A stretch of DNA of 51,166 bases from Firmicutes bacterium HGW-Firmicutes-7 (GTDB taxonomy: Bacteria; Bacillota; Clostridia; Lachnospirales; Vallitaleaceae): the NCBI GenBank assembly GCA_002841375.1, contig PGZO01000030.1:1-51166 (forward strand), given 5' to 3'. Shown piece by piece: positions 43,180 through 51,166 of this stretch (positions are counted from its first letter, which is position 1; the number at the start of each line of letters is the position of its first letter). The position numbers and the translations under genes are program-made. The notes below the pieces were generated by a model that worked only from the letters and a program-made list of their open reading frames with translations, was not told where the DNA came from and ran no database searches.

Positions 43180-44202
43180 CTATAAAATCTGAATATTATT
43201 TTTACTACATTTTTCTATCATCTCGTCTGGCCAAATAGATGCTTGAACCTCACCTATATGTGCTTTTTGCAAAAAATACATACACAACCTAGATTGACCT
43301 ATTCCACCTCCGATTGTATAAGGAAGCTCGCCTTGAAGCAATTCCTTATGAAAAGGGTAATGTATTCTATCTTCACAGTTCGCGATTTTTAGCTGTTCAA
43401 TAAGTGTTGCCTCATCCACACGAATACCCATGGAAGATAACTCCACTGCTCTATCTAATGTAGGGAACCAAAAAATAATATCCCCATTCAAACACCAATC
43501 GTCATAGTCGGGCGCTCGCCCATCATGTTTCTTTCCAGATTTTAATGCACCCCCAATTTGCATAATAAAAACTGCACCTTTGTCTTTTGCAATCAAGTCT
43601 TCTCGTTCTTTCGGAGAATGCTCTGGATACTTGTCTTCTAACTCCTGGGTCGTAATAAATGTTATATGACTTGGCAACACTTTTACAATACTAGGATATT
43701 TGTTACATACATATTCTTCCGTATTTTTAAATGCACGATAGAGGCGCTCAACAACCGTTTTCAATGTCTCAATTGTACGTGCCTCTTTCGTGATTATTTT
43801 TTCCCAATCCCATTGATCAACATAAATAGAGTGAATGTTATCCGTGTCCTCGTCTCTACGAATTGCATTCATGTCCGTATACAAGCCTTCCCCCTCTGTA
43901 AATTTATATCTTTTCAACGCCATTCTCTTCCATTTAGCTAATGAATGTACGATCTCCACCGTAGCTCCACCGATCGTTTTTACATCAAAAGCTACTGGCC
44001 GTTCAACGCCATTTAAATTATCATTCATCCCGGTTTCTGGTCTAACAAAAAGAGGTGCTGATACTCTAAATAAATTTAACTGCTTTGCAAGATCTCTTTC
44101 AAAAAAATCTTTAATTAGCTTAATGGCATTTTCAGTTTCTCTAATGTCAAGGCTTGTGACATAGTTATCGGGGAGTATTAAGTTCTCTAGTTCTTTTATC
44201 AT
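43180..44202 (-). CDS. asnA: Aspartate--ammonia ligase (AsnA type)
   Basis: The 340-residue protein is the ammonia-dependent asparagine synthetase, related to class II aminoacyl-tRNA synthetases. It has the [13 protein letters not shown] lead, [14 protein letters not shown], the [10 protein letters not shown] loop, and the C-terminal [14 protein letters not shown]. It makes asparagine from aspartate, ammonia and ATP, so it fits the ammonium-uptake genes in this window. GGAGG lies nine bases before the ATG. Confidence 0.96.
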   Translation of the reverse strand: MIKELENLILPDNYVTSLDIRETENAIKLIKDFFERDLAKQLNLFRVSAPLFVRPETGMNDNLNGVERPVAFDVKTIGGATVEIVHSLAKWKRMALKRYKFTEGEGLYTDMNAIRRDEDTDNIHSIYVDQWDWEKIITKEARTIETLKTVVERLYRAFKNTEEYVCNKYPSIVKVLPSHITFITTQELEDKYPEHSPKEREDLIAKDKGAVFIMQIGGALKSGKKHDGRAPDYDDWCLNGDIIFWFPTLDRAVELSSMGIRVDEATLIEQLKIANCEDRIHYPFHKELLQGELPYTIGGGIGQSRLCMYFLQKAHIGEVQASIWPDEMIEKCSKNNIQIL

Positions 44203-44248
44203 ATGAAGTAACCTCCTATTGGTTAAAATCCAAGCTTGTTTTCTTTAT

Positions 44249-44277
44249 ATTTTAACTAAAAACGGATATTTTTACAA
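44249..44277 (-). promoter_or_regulatory. asnA promoter
   Basis: On the minus strand, TTGTAA (44272-44277), 17 bases and TAAAAT (44249-44254) lie about 47 bases before the start codon. Confidence 0.65.
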
Positions 44278-44322
44278 GACTTTTTTAACTTTAGACATTA
44301 AAGTAATTTTCTCTTTTCATGC

Positions 44323-44368
44323 AAAAAACCTCTTATCACAGGTTATTTCTGCAATAAGAGGTTTTTTT
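44323..44368. terminator. Bidirectional terminator after the liv operon
   Basis: AAAAAACCTCTTAT (44323-44336) pairs with ATAAGAGGTTTTTT (44354-44367). A and T runs lie on both sides, typical of an intrinsic terminator. It lies between livF and the asnA promoter. Confidence 0.9.
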
Positions 44369-44377
44369 AACTGTTTC

Positions 44378-45082
44378 TTAAGTACCTAAATAGGCATTTT
44401 TCACTTCTTCATTGTTTAATAAATCTAATCCTTTGCCCTTCATAAATACCTGTCCAGTTTCAAGCACATAGGCATAATCTGAAATCTCTAATGATGCCTT
44501 TGCATTTTGCTCTATGAGTAGTATCGTAACACCTTCTTGATTTATTTTTTTGATTATTTCAAAAATATTTTTAACAATTAAAGGTGCTAATCCAAGCGAA
44601 GGTTCATCCATCATTAATAGCTTTGGTTTAGTCATTAATGCACGTCCAACTGCAAGCATCTGTTGTTCTCCACCAGACATGGTTCCTGCTTTTTGCTGTT
44701 GTCTATCTTTAAGAATTGGGAAAAGATCAAATACCCACTGCATATCTTGATCTATGCTTTCTTGATTCTTTCTTAAGTACGCACCTAAAACCAAGTTTTC
44801 CTTTACCGTCAAATTAGTAAATACCCTTCTACCTTCAGGTACTAATACCAAATTAGACTTAACGATTTCTTTTGTCGCTTTATTCGTTATATCTTTATCC
44901 TCATAAATAATCTTACCCTTAGAAGGCTTCTCAAGACCCATAATTGCTCTTAGGGTTGTGCTTTTACCAGCACCATTTGCTCCAATTAGACTAATAATTT
45001 TTCCTTTTTCTACATTTAATGATATTCCTCTTAAGGCATGTATACCACCATAATGTACGTTTAAATCTTCTACTCTTAGCAA
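44378..45082 (-). CDS. livF: Branched-chain amino acid ABC transporter ATP-binding protein LivF
   Basis: The 234-residue ATPase has Walker A IGANGAGKSTTL, signature MSGGEQQMLAVGRAL, Walker B KLLMMDEPSLGLAP and the switch histidine region. LivF proteins are short and lack the C-terminal extension of LivG. The start is TTG at 45082, directly after the livG stop, with GGGGGTGG upstream. The same reaction and complex are served by livG, livM and livH. Confidence 0.95.
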   Translation of the reverse strand: MLRVEDLNVHYGGIHALRGISLNVEKGKIISLIGANGAGKSTTLRAIMGLEKPSKGKIIYEDKDITNKATKEIVKSNLVLVPEGRRVFTNLTVKENLVLGAYLRKNQESIDQDMQWVFDLFPILKDRQQQKAGTMSGGEQQMLAVGRALMTKPKLLMMDEPSLGLAPLIVKNIFEIIKKINQEGVTILLIEQNAKASLEISDYAYVLETGQVFMKGKGLDLLNNEEVKNAYLGT

Positions 45083-45844
45083 CTAATCCACCCCCAAATA
45101 AGCTTCTATTACTTTAGGATCATTTTTGATTTCATCAGGAACACCTTGTGCAATAGTAACGCCATAATCAAGTACATATATTCTCTCACATACGCCCATA
45201 ACAACCTGCATATGATGCTCAATCATTAATATGGCTACATTAAATTTATCTCTAATCTCTCTAATAAGCCCCATTAACTCTATGGATTCTTGTGGGTTCA
45301 TACCCGCTGCGGGTTCATCTAATAGTAATAATTTAGGATCCGTAGCAAGCGCTCTAGCAATTTCCAGTCTTCTTTGCTTTCCATAAGGTAAGTTTGAAGA
45401 TTTTTCGTCCTTTAAATCTTCAAGCCCAAGATCAACAAGTAAACTCATAGACTTCTCATAAATATGTTTTTCTTCTTTTCTATACCTAGAAGTTCTTATA
45501 ACTGACTCCATTAAATTAGATTTTAACCTTAAATGGTTTGCAATAATTACATTATCAAGGACCGTTAATTCTTTGAATAATCTAATATTTTGAAAAGTTC
45601 TACCAATTCCATAATGTGTTATCTCATGTGCTTTTAATCCAGTGATATTTGTATCATTATAATAAACATCACCTGTTGTCGGCTTGTAAACACCAGTAAT
45701 CATATTAAAGGCTGTTGTTTTGCCAGCGCCATTGGGGCCTATTAACCCAATTATTTCCTTACTATCTATTTCGATGCTTAAATTTGATACTGCAGTTAAT
45801 CCACTAAATTGCATTGTGATATTATCTGTTTTAAGTAACGCCAT
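45083..45844 (-). CDS. livG: Branched-chain amino acid ABC transporter ATP-binding protein LivG
   Basis: The 253-residue ATPase has Walker A IGPNGAGKTTAFNMITG, the signature-region variant LPYGKQRRLEIARAL, and Walker B LLLLDEPAAGMNP with the C-terminal LivG helix (VCERIYVLDYG). It forms the ATPase pair with LivF. The ATG at 45844 is preferred; a GTG at 45853 is only one base after AAAGGA. The start is 14 bases after the livM stop. Confidence 0.95.
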   Translation of the reverse strand: MALLKTDNITMQFSGLTAVSNLSIEIDSKEIIGLIGPNGAGKTTAFNMITGVYKPTTGDVYYNDTNITGLKAHEITHYGIGRTFQNIRLFKELTVLDNVIIANHLRLKSNLMESVIRTSRYRKEEKHIYEKSMSLLVDLGLEDLKDEKSSNLPYGKQRRLEIARALATDPKLLLLDEPAAGMNPQESIELMGLIREIRDKFNVAILMIEHHMQVVMGVCERIYVLDYGVTIAQGVPDEIKNDPKVIEAYLGVD

Positions 45845-45858
45845 ATGCTTCACATCCT

Positions 45859-46905
45859 TTAAACTGATTTCTTTTTACTTTTTAAAAATTTCTTGTTTAT
45901 AAAATAATCCCAATTAAATTCATTTCTTCCCATAAGTCCTTTTGGATAAAACAGTATAACACCCATGAGCATCAATGAAAATATTACCATTCTCATACCT
46001 GGAATTCCTGGAATATGTATCGCTCCAAGTGAAATTGGACTTTCAATGAACCTTAAAACTTCCATTAAAATTGTCACAGCAGTCGCTGCAATAACGGTAC
46101 CAGTAATACTACCTATACCACCAAGTACTACAATTAATAAAATATTAAACGTTAAAACAAATCTAAACATATTTGGGTCTATTGTCCCGATAAGATGACC
46201 TAATAATCCGCCTCCGATGCCTGCAAAAAATGCACCGATGACAAAGGACATAATTTTATGTTTAAACAAATTAATACCCATCGCTTCAGCGGCAATTTCA
46301 TCCTCTCTAATTGCCTTAAAAGCTTTACCATACATACCTTTAACAAGCCATATCATAAAGAATATTGTTACAATTGCAATACCCCAACTCCACCACATAT
46401 TTGTATATCTAGTAATACCTTTAAGACCAAGAGATCCATTTGTTAAGGTCTGTGTATTCGTAAGAATTACTCTAATAATTTCACTAAATCCAAGTGTTGC
46501 AATAGCTAGATAATCGTCGTTTAGACGCAAAACTGGTGCACCTATCAGAAATGCAATTATTGCAGTAATTATACCACCAATAAGTAGTGCAACAGGAAAC
46601 GGTGCTTGAATCATTTTAATGAACGGATTAATCGGCGCCGCATAAAACACTGTATCTTTTAATGCTGGACTCATTGTTAACAAGGCTGATACATAGGCAC
46701 CTACCGCCATAAACCCTGCATGTCCTAATGAAAATAAGCCAGTAAATCCATTAATTAAATTCATAGATAAACCAAGTATTATATATATCCCACACAAGGT
46801 AATAATTTTCAACTTATATGAATCTAACGTAAAATTCAGTACTGCAACTGCAATAATTGTAACAAGTAAAAAAATTAATGTTAATACTTTTTTTCTATCT
46901 CTCAT
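45859..46905 (-). CDS. livM: Branched-chain amino acid ABC transporter permease LivM
   Basis: The 348-residue membrane protein has about ten helices. It carries the family loops GFTGLFSLGHAGFMAVGAYV (about 52-71) and AEAMGINLFKHKIMSFVIGAFFAG, and the GGIGSITGTV loop. It is the larger of the two permease subunits. It starts two bases after the livH stop. Confidence 0.95.
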   Translation of the reverse strand: MRDRKKVLTLIFLLVTIIAVAVLNFTLDSYKLKIITLCGIYIILGLSMNLINGFTGLFSLGHAGFMAVGAYVSALLTMSPALKDTVFYAAPINPFIKMIQAPFPVALLIGGIITAIIAFLIGAPVLRLNDDYLAIATLGFSEIIRVILTNTQTLTNGSLGLKGITRYTNMWWSWGIAIVTIFFMIWLVKGMYGKAFKAIREDEIAAEAMGINLFKHKIMSFVIGAFFAGIGGGLLGHLIGTIDPNMFRFVLTFNILLIVVLGGIGSITGTVIAATAVTILMEVLRFIESPISLGAIHIPGIPGMRMVIFSLMLMGVILFYPKGLMGRNEFNWDYFINKKFLKSKKKSV

Positions 46906-46907
46906 AG

Positions 46908-47801
46908 CTACACCTTCTCCGCAATATTTTTGCCCATAATGCCGGTTGGTTTTATTAATAAAATTACAATTAAAAGAACAAATGCAAATGCATCTCTATA
47001 ACCTGTAAGTGCTGGCAGAGCTGCAATTAACATAATTTCAATTAGGCCCAGTAAAAATCCACCAACTACTGCTCCTCTAATATTTCCTATGCCTCCGATA
47101 ACTGCGGCAATAAAGCACTTCAACCCTGGCATTAACCCCATCATAGGAAGTAAACTAGGATATTTCAATCCCCACATAATTCCACCAATAGCAGCAAGTC
47201 CAGAACCAATTCCAAAGGTAATTGTTATAACCCAATTGACATCAATACCCATGAGTCTAGCCGCTTCATAGTCTTTTGATACAGCTCTCATTGCCATGCC
47301 AGTTTTTGTCTTATCAACAATATACAGTAAAAACACTAAAACAATTGCGGTAATAATAGGCGTAATAAAGGTTATACTTACAATTGATATATTACCTAAA
47401 TGAATTACCGTATTAAATAAATCAGGAACTGGAAAGGATTTTGGTCTCCCTCCAAATATAACGATTGCTAAATTTTGAATAAGAAAAGATGTACCAATCG
47501 CTGAAATCATAACAGACATACGTGGTGAGTTTCTAAGTGGCTTATATGCTGCCCTTTCTACTAATAGGCCAAATATTACAGTTAGGACTATTGCAATTAA
47601 AAAAGCACCACCCCAAGGTAATAGAAAGCTTGTCATGGCATAAAACGCAATATATGTTCCAAACATAAAAATTTCACCATGAGCAAAATTAATCAGTCTA
47701 AGAATTCCATATACCATCGTATAGCCAATTGCTATTAGCGCATATAAACTACCAAGGGAAATTGCATTAGCCAATTGTTGAAAAAATAATTCTATATCCA
47801 T
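46908..47801 (-). CDS. livH: Branched-chain amino acid ABC transporter permease LivH
   Basis: The 297-residue membrane permease has the LivH loop YGILRLINFAHGEIFMFG (about 30-47) and EAARLMGIDVNWVI, with GGIGNIRGAVVGG near the end. Together with LivM it forms the channel. It follows the substrate-binding gene after 125 bases that carry two hairpins. GGGAG precedes the ATG. Confidence 0.95.
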   Translation of the reverse strand: MDIELFFQQLANAISLGSLYALIAIGYTMVYGILRLINFAHGEIFMFGTYIAFYAMTSFLLPWGGAFLIAIVLTVIFGLLVERAAYKPLRNSPRMSVMISAIGTSFLIQNLAIVIFGGRPKSFPVPDLFNTVIHLGNISIVSITFITPIITAIVLVFLLYIVDKTKTGMAMRAVSKDYEAARLMGIDVNWVITITFGIGSGLAAIGGIMWGLKYPSLLPMMGLMPGLKCFIAAVIGGIGNIRGAVVGGFLLGLIEIMLIAALPALTGYRDAFAFVLLIVILLIKPTGIMGKNIAEKV

Positions 47802-47832
47802 AAGCTTCTCCCTTTATTAATATTAATTTTAA

Positions 47833-47918
47833 AAAGTGGCTTAGCCACTTTAAATTTAAAAGATTACAAATCAAAATACTACAAAAATCAATGCACAGGA
47901 TTAACCCCATGCATTGAT
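47833..47918 (-). terminator. Two intercistronic hairpins between livJ and livH
   Basis: ATCAATGCA (47887-47895) pairs with TGCATTGAT (47910-47918). AAAGTGGC (47833-47840), loop TTA, GCCACTTT (47844-47851) is followed on the minus strand by a short T stretch. They may partly end or protect the transcript, giving more binding protein than permease. Confidence 0.6.
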
Positions 47919-47926
47919 AAAACTAT

Positions 47927-49102
47927 TTATTTTATTGGATCAACGGTTGCCATATACTTAAATACACCATTTTCAACTTTCTTAATAACTGCGCTCTTAA
48001 TTGCATCTCCATTAATATCTAAAGAAATCATACCTGCAGCACCTTCAAAATCTACTGTTTGTGCAAGTGCTTCTTGAATTTTAACTGGATCTGTAGAACC
48101 TGAACGCTTAATAGCATCTAGAATCACTATATACGCATCATATCCTAAAGCAGTAACAGAAGCTGGTTCTTTATCATATTTTTCTCTATATGCATTTAAA
48201 AATACTTCTGATTCTTTTGTAATTGGAACATCACTTGTGAAGAATGTAGAAAATGCTGCACCTTCAACTGCTTCTCCACCAATTTCTAAGAACTCAGGCG
48301 CTTCCCATGTGTCCCCACCAATAATTGGTGTAGTTATACCTAATTCTCTTGCTTGTTTAATTAATAATGCAGATTCAGTGTAGTTACCTGGTGCAAAAAT
48401 AACATCAGCATCTAACTTCTTAATATTGCTTAATTGTGCTGAGAAGTCTTGATCACCCGTGCTATAGTTAGCAGTACCTACGATTGCATTTTCGTCGTTT
48501 GTTAACGCAATAAATGCATCATTGAAATACTTTACCAAACCAACAGAATAATCACTAGAAATTTCTTGAATAATCGCTGCTTTTTTTGCATCTAAGCTTT
48601 CAAAAGCATACTTCGCCATTACAGTTCCTTGGAATGAATCAATAAAACAAACACGTTGATAATAATCATTTCCAATTGTTACTAAAGGATTTGTACATGA
48701 AGCACCTACTGTAGGTATTTGAGCATCTAAAATAATTGGACCAGCAGCTATTGATAAAGATGATCCCCAGCTACCAATAATAGCCGTAACATTTTCTTTT
48801 TCAATAAGCATTGTAGCCGCATTGGCAGCTTCAACTTTATCCGATTTGTTGTCTGCTATAACTAATTCAACCTTCATACCATTTACTTCAGGATAAAGTT
48901 CATTAGCTAATCTAATACCTTCTACTTCCATTTCTCCACCTGCTGCGTTTGCACCAGTCATTGGTTCAAATACACCAATTTTAATTACTTTTCCAGCATC
49001 AGCACCCTCATCAATAGGGTTACTGTCTTCTGGCTTCGTACCTGCACAGCCAACGCTTATTACCATTACGCCTAGCATTAATAAAGATAAAATTTTTTTC
49101 AT
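47927..49102 (-). CDS. livJ: Branched-chain amino acid ABC transporter substrate-binding lipoprotein
   Basis: The 391-residue precursor has a lipoprotein signal ending ISVGC and a two-lobe periplasmic-type binding fold: IKIGVFEPMTGANAAGG, then IIGSWGSSLSIA, and ALGYDAYIVILDAI near the C-terminus. It delivers Leu/Ile/Val, or another amino acid, to LivHMGF. The ATG at 49102 has AGGAGG seven bases upstream; in-frame starts further upstream (49162) have no ribosome site. It is the first gene of the liv operon. Confidence 0.94.
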   Translation of the reverse strand: MKKILSLLMLGVMVISVGCAGTKPEDSNPIDEGADAGKVIKIGVFEPMTGANAAGGEMEVEGIRLANELYPEVNGMKVELVIADNKSDKVEAANAATMLIEKENVTAIIGSWGSSLSIAAGPIILDAQIPTVGASCTNPLVTIGNDYYQRVCFIDSFQGTVMAKYAFESLDAKKAAIIQEISSDYSVGLVKYFNDAFIALTNDENAIVGTANYSTGDQDFSAQLSNIKKLDADVIFAPGNYTESALLIKQARELGITTPIIGGDTWEAPEFLEIGGEAVEGAAFSTFFTSDVPITKESEVFLNAYREKYDKEPASVTALGYDAYIVILDAIKRSGSTDPVKIQEALAQTVDFEGAAGMISLDINGDAIKSAVIKKVENGVFKYMATVDPIK

Positions 49103-49360
49103 TTCATTCCTCCTAAATAATAGTTTGTTTTGTCGTAGTAATCCTTTCCCTCCAGATTGCAAAAACTACATTACAAATTGCAAGAAGCGTGTCTATGTAC
49201 TCGTGTTATTCGACCGTGTTTCTTGTAAAGTTAGGACAGCTTGATACCGTATAGGCTAACCAAACCAGCCAACTCTATAAAAAAAATGTGCCTATGTTGT
49301 TATTCGTTGCCTTTTTCACAGGTGAAAATAACACACTCAAGACATTCTCTCTAATTACTT

Positions 49361-49389
49361 ATAATAAGGTTATTGTGTCAATTTGTCAA
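49361..49389 (-). promoter_or_regulatory. liv operon promoter and 250-base leader
   Basis: On the minus strand, TTGACA (49384-49389), 17 bases and TATTAT (49361-49366) form the likely promoter; a second TTGACA overlaps it (49376-49381). The RNA leader (about 49103-49354) holds a TTTTCAC/GTGAAAA hairpin, an eight-T run, and ATAGGC that could pair with a later GCCTAT. The remaining stretch to 49583 holds no gene I can support. Confidence 0.65.
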
Positions 49390-49583
49390 TGACATGCTTT
49401 ACCATGATAAATCATTTGAATGGTGAAACAAACCTTACTTGCAGTTTTATCGTTAGAACCTCAAAAACGCTCCATTACAAATGTTTATTTGAATAGTGCT
49501 ACATTGCAATCTTGCACAACTTAATATTTTATGTAGTCAACCGTGCTTGTTATTTTTTATTATAGTACACTTACAGGCCTTTT

Positions 49584-50459
49584 TCACGTACATATATTAC
49601 GAATAGTTTCAATTAATTCTTTCACCGAACTACTAATGCCTTCAGTAGGATATTTCAAAGCTTGTCCTCGTATATCGATACAGATCACTGTACGATTGTT
49701 TTCGACTTGGCTGCTAATATCATTTATACAACCTATTGGTATATATGTAAAGCAACAACTATAATTTGCTTTTTTCCCTTTTTCATGGGTAGCGATTAGC
49801 AGTTCTCTTTCATTCACTAAATACATGTTTCCTAAAAGGTATATTGATTTAAATAGATGAAAAGGCGACATAATTTTATGAAAAACCTTCGTAAACCATT
49901 CTTCGTGTTTATTAGAATAAAGCAATCCTACCATTTTAAAGGGCTGTTCAATCTTCTTTAGCCGCTTCAGAAGATAATGATAATAATAGTTGCTTTCTTC
50001 GCTAATATCCTCAGAATGATCCTGTATGCTCATAATAGAAACGCATTTTTCTGAATATCTTCTTCTTATTAAGTTAAGTAGCTGAATAATAAACTCACAA
50101 GAAACGGTATTATAATTAATTGAAGTAACTTGATTTGACGTATATATGGTGAGTTGACCATGAAGTAAATTTTGATAATCTTTTATAGCCGTGATTGATT
50201 GTAAATTAATGACAAATTCCTCAACACCTTGATCCACTCTTTTAATGATGTATAAAGAATCTTCAAAAACAGCTAGAATATAATCGTATAAATCCATTTC
50301 AGGATTTGCCAATCGTCGTTCTATCTCTCTAGGTATTTTAATACACAATAGTGCATCCTTAATTTTTAAATAATTGGGCTTAAACACCTTAGGCATGTCA
50401 TCTAACGTTTTCACTTCATAAATCCATGGCCCAAAACGATCATATTCTAGACTGCTCAT
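49584..50459 (-). CDS. Protein of unknown function, possible tandem PH-like domains
   Basis: The 291-residue soluble protein lacks a signal peptide. Two beta-rich segments look alike: about 58-120 (DYILAVFEDSLYIIKRVDQG) and about 205-270 (LLGNMYLVNERELLIATHEKG, SCCFTYIPIG). Each has a run of short strands with hydrophobic/charged alternation, which may be pleckstrin-homology-like folds. A helical middle section (about 125-190) separates them. I do not recognise the family. It follows the PfpI gene by 32 bases on the same strand. Confidence 0.65.
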   Translation of the reverse strand: MSSLEYDRFGPWIYEVKTLDDMPKVFKPNYLKIKDALLCIKIPREIERRLANPEMDLYDYILAVFEDSLYIIKRVDQGVEEFVINLQSITAIKDYQNLLHGQLTIYTSNQVTSINYNTVSCEFIIQLLNLIRRRYSEKCVSIMSIQDHSEDISEESNYYYHYLLKRLKKIEQPFKMVGLLYSNKHEEWFTKVFHKIMSPFHLFKSIYLLGNMYLVNERELLIATHEKGKKANYSCCFTYIPIGCINDISSQVENNRTVICIDIRGQALKYPTEGISSSVKELIETIRNICT

Positions 50460-50491
50460 TGTTTTCTCCGATCATAGGAAATGTAATTCTC

Positions 50492-51013
50492 CTATTTACC
50501 TAAAAATTTATTCAATACTTCAATGTACACTTTCATGTATTCAGGTAAATCTTTCGGCCATCTGCTTGAAACTAGATTCTCATCCACTATAACAGGCATA
50601 TTAGACCAATTACTCCCAGCATTAATCATATCGTCTTTTATTCCAGGTGTAGAGGTTACATTTCTTCCTCTTAATATATCTGCCGAAATTGCTACCCAAC
50701 CAGCATGACATATTTGACCAATCGGTTTCTTCTGTTCGTCAAATTTTCTAACAATATCTAAAACCGCTTCATATCTTCTAATTTTATCTGGAGCCCATCC
50801 ACCTGGTATTAATAACCCGGAAAATTCATCAATATTCACCTCGTCGTAGCTCATTGTTGAAGAATAGGGCACGCCATACTTTCCTTTAAAATCCATCCCC
50901 TTTTTATTCGCAGCCATAATAACCTCATGACCATCTTCCATCAAACGATAATAGGGATAGTATAATTCTAAGTCCTCCGCTAAATCATCAATTACCATAA
51001 GAATTTTCGCCAT
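50492..51013 (-). CDS. DJ-1/PfpI family protein
   Basis: The 173-residue protein has the PfpI fold with the nucleophile-elbow cysteine and histidine in GQICHAGWVAIS (about 99-110), and an LLIPGGWAPDKIR loop. Members act as deglycases or chaperone-like stress proteins; the protease label is doubtful. AGGAGGT precedes the ATG. It lies next to the right-edge repeat copy and may head a two-gene unit with the unknown gene. Confidence 0.9.
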   Translation of the reverse strand: MAKILMVIDDLAEDLELYYPYYRLMEDGHEVIMAANKKGMDFKGKYGVPYSSTMSYDEVNIDEFSGLLIPGGWAPDKIRRYEAVLDIVRKFDEQKKPIGQICHAGWVAISADILRGRNVTSTPGIKDDMINAGSNWSNMPVIVDENLVSSRWPKDLPEYMKVYIEVLNKFLGK

Positions 51014-51068
51014 ATTATTAACCTCCTAATTTGTTAAGCTGTTTAATTTCTTGATCCACAGTACATTA

Positions 51069-51166
51069 TTTCTTGTCCAGTAGGAAACCTTTCATGAAAT
51101 ATATTCACCAACTAGAATGAAAATGAAACATGAAAGTTTCGACGTCACATATCAAGTTTATTTTCG
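51069..51166 (-). repeat. Dispersed hairpin repeat, inverted copy cut by the window edge
   Basis: The reverse complement of this stretch matches about 110-203 of the left-edge repeat: GACGTCGAAACTTTCATG, CTAGTTGGTGAATATATTTCATGAAAGG and CCTACTGG are shared. It therefore carries module B and reaches the window edge, where module A should begin. It is in opposite orientation to the left copy. Confidence 0.75.

Overview
The window looks like chromosomal DNA of a low-GC, endospore-forming anaerobic Clostridia species (Bacillota). The signs are AT-rich codon use, strong GGAGG-type ribosome sites, a T-box leader, CotF-type spore coat genes, PerR, an oxygen-sensitive cobalamin/radical-SAM enzyme, TypA and a dense tRNA cluster. 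I cannot name a genus. No phage, insertion sequence or CRISPR array is visible. A short dispersed hairpin repeat occurs three times: near the left edge, at about 18.1 kb, and inverted at the right edge.

Layout: 0.25-1.7 kb (minus) is a bactofilin/M23 peptidase pair. 2.1-6.6 kb (plus) is mutS2 followed by an OmpR-type regulator and histidine kinase. 6.7-7.7 kb (minus) holds trmL and cheX, then perR (plus) with a candidate Per box. 8.3-12.6 kb (minus) reads VanW-like protein, AIR-synthase-like protein, Lrp regulator, aminotransferase. 12.8-13.3 kb (plus) has two small coat genes, with a lipoprotein facing them. 14.5-16.6 kb (minus) is leuA behind a leucine T-box. 16.8-19.2 kb (plus) is a CdaR-type regulator and an unknown multi-spanning membrane protein. 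19.4-23.2 kb has an SLH protein, pheA, a 33-residue membrane peptide, a TPR-like protein, a DEDDh exonuclease and an Hpt protein. 23.3-25.1 kb (plus) is an ammonium transporter and PII gene behind a leader that fits an ANTAR dual-hairpin antitermination site. 25.2-28.6 kb (minus) has a NifX-like protein, nth, a B12/radical-SAM protein and an L,D-transpeptidase. 28.7-31.6 kb (plus) is a CAP-domain lipoprotein and typA. 31.7-32.4 kb (minus) is a six-tRNA cluster (Tyr, Leu, Phe, Gly, Gly, Gln). 32.4-42.9 kb (minus) is a chemosensory operon headed by a TetR gene: tetR-cheY-cheA-cheW-mcp-cheR-cheB-hybrid kinase-response regulator, preceded (further downstream in transcription) by a small zinc-ribbon gene. 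43.2-44.2 kb is asnA. 44.4-49.1 kb (minus) is a complete branched-chain amino-acid ABC transporter. 49.6-51.0 kb (minus) has an unknown protein and a PfpI/DJ-1 protein.

Two themes join many of these genes. One is nitrogen and amino-acid supply: Amt/GlnK, AsnA, LeuA, PheA, aminotransferase with Lrp regulator, and Liv uptake. The other is signalling: a full Che set, an orphan Hpt, two-component systems and CheX. The most notable regulatory findings are the ANTAR-like leader at amt, a 20-bp operator-like palindrome between the -10 box and start of the TetR-headed che operon, the T-box with a CUC specifier, and the modular dispersed repeat.
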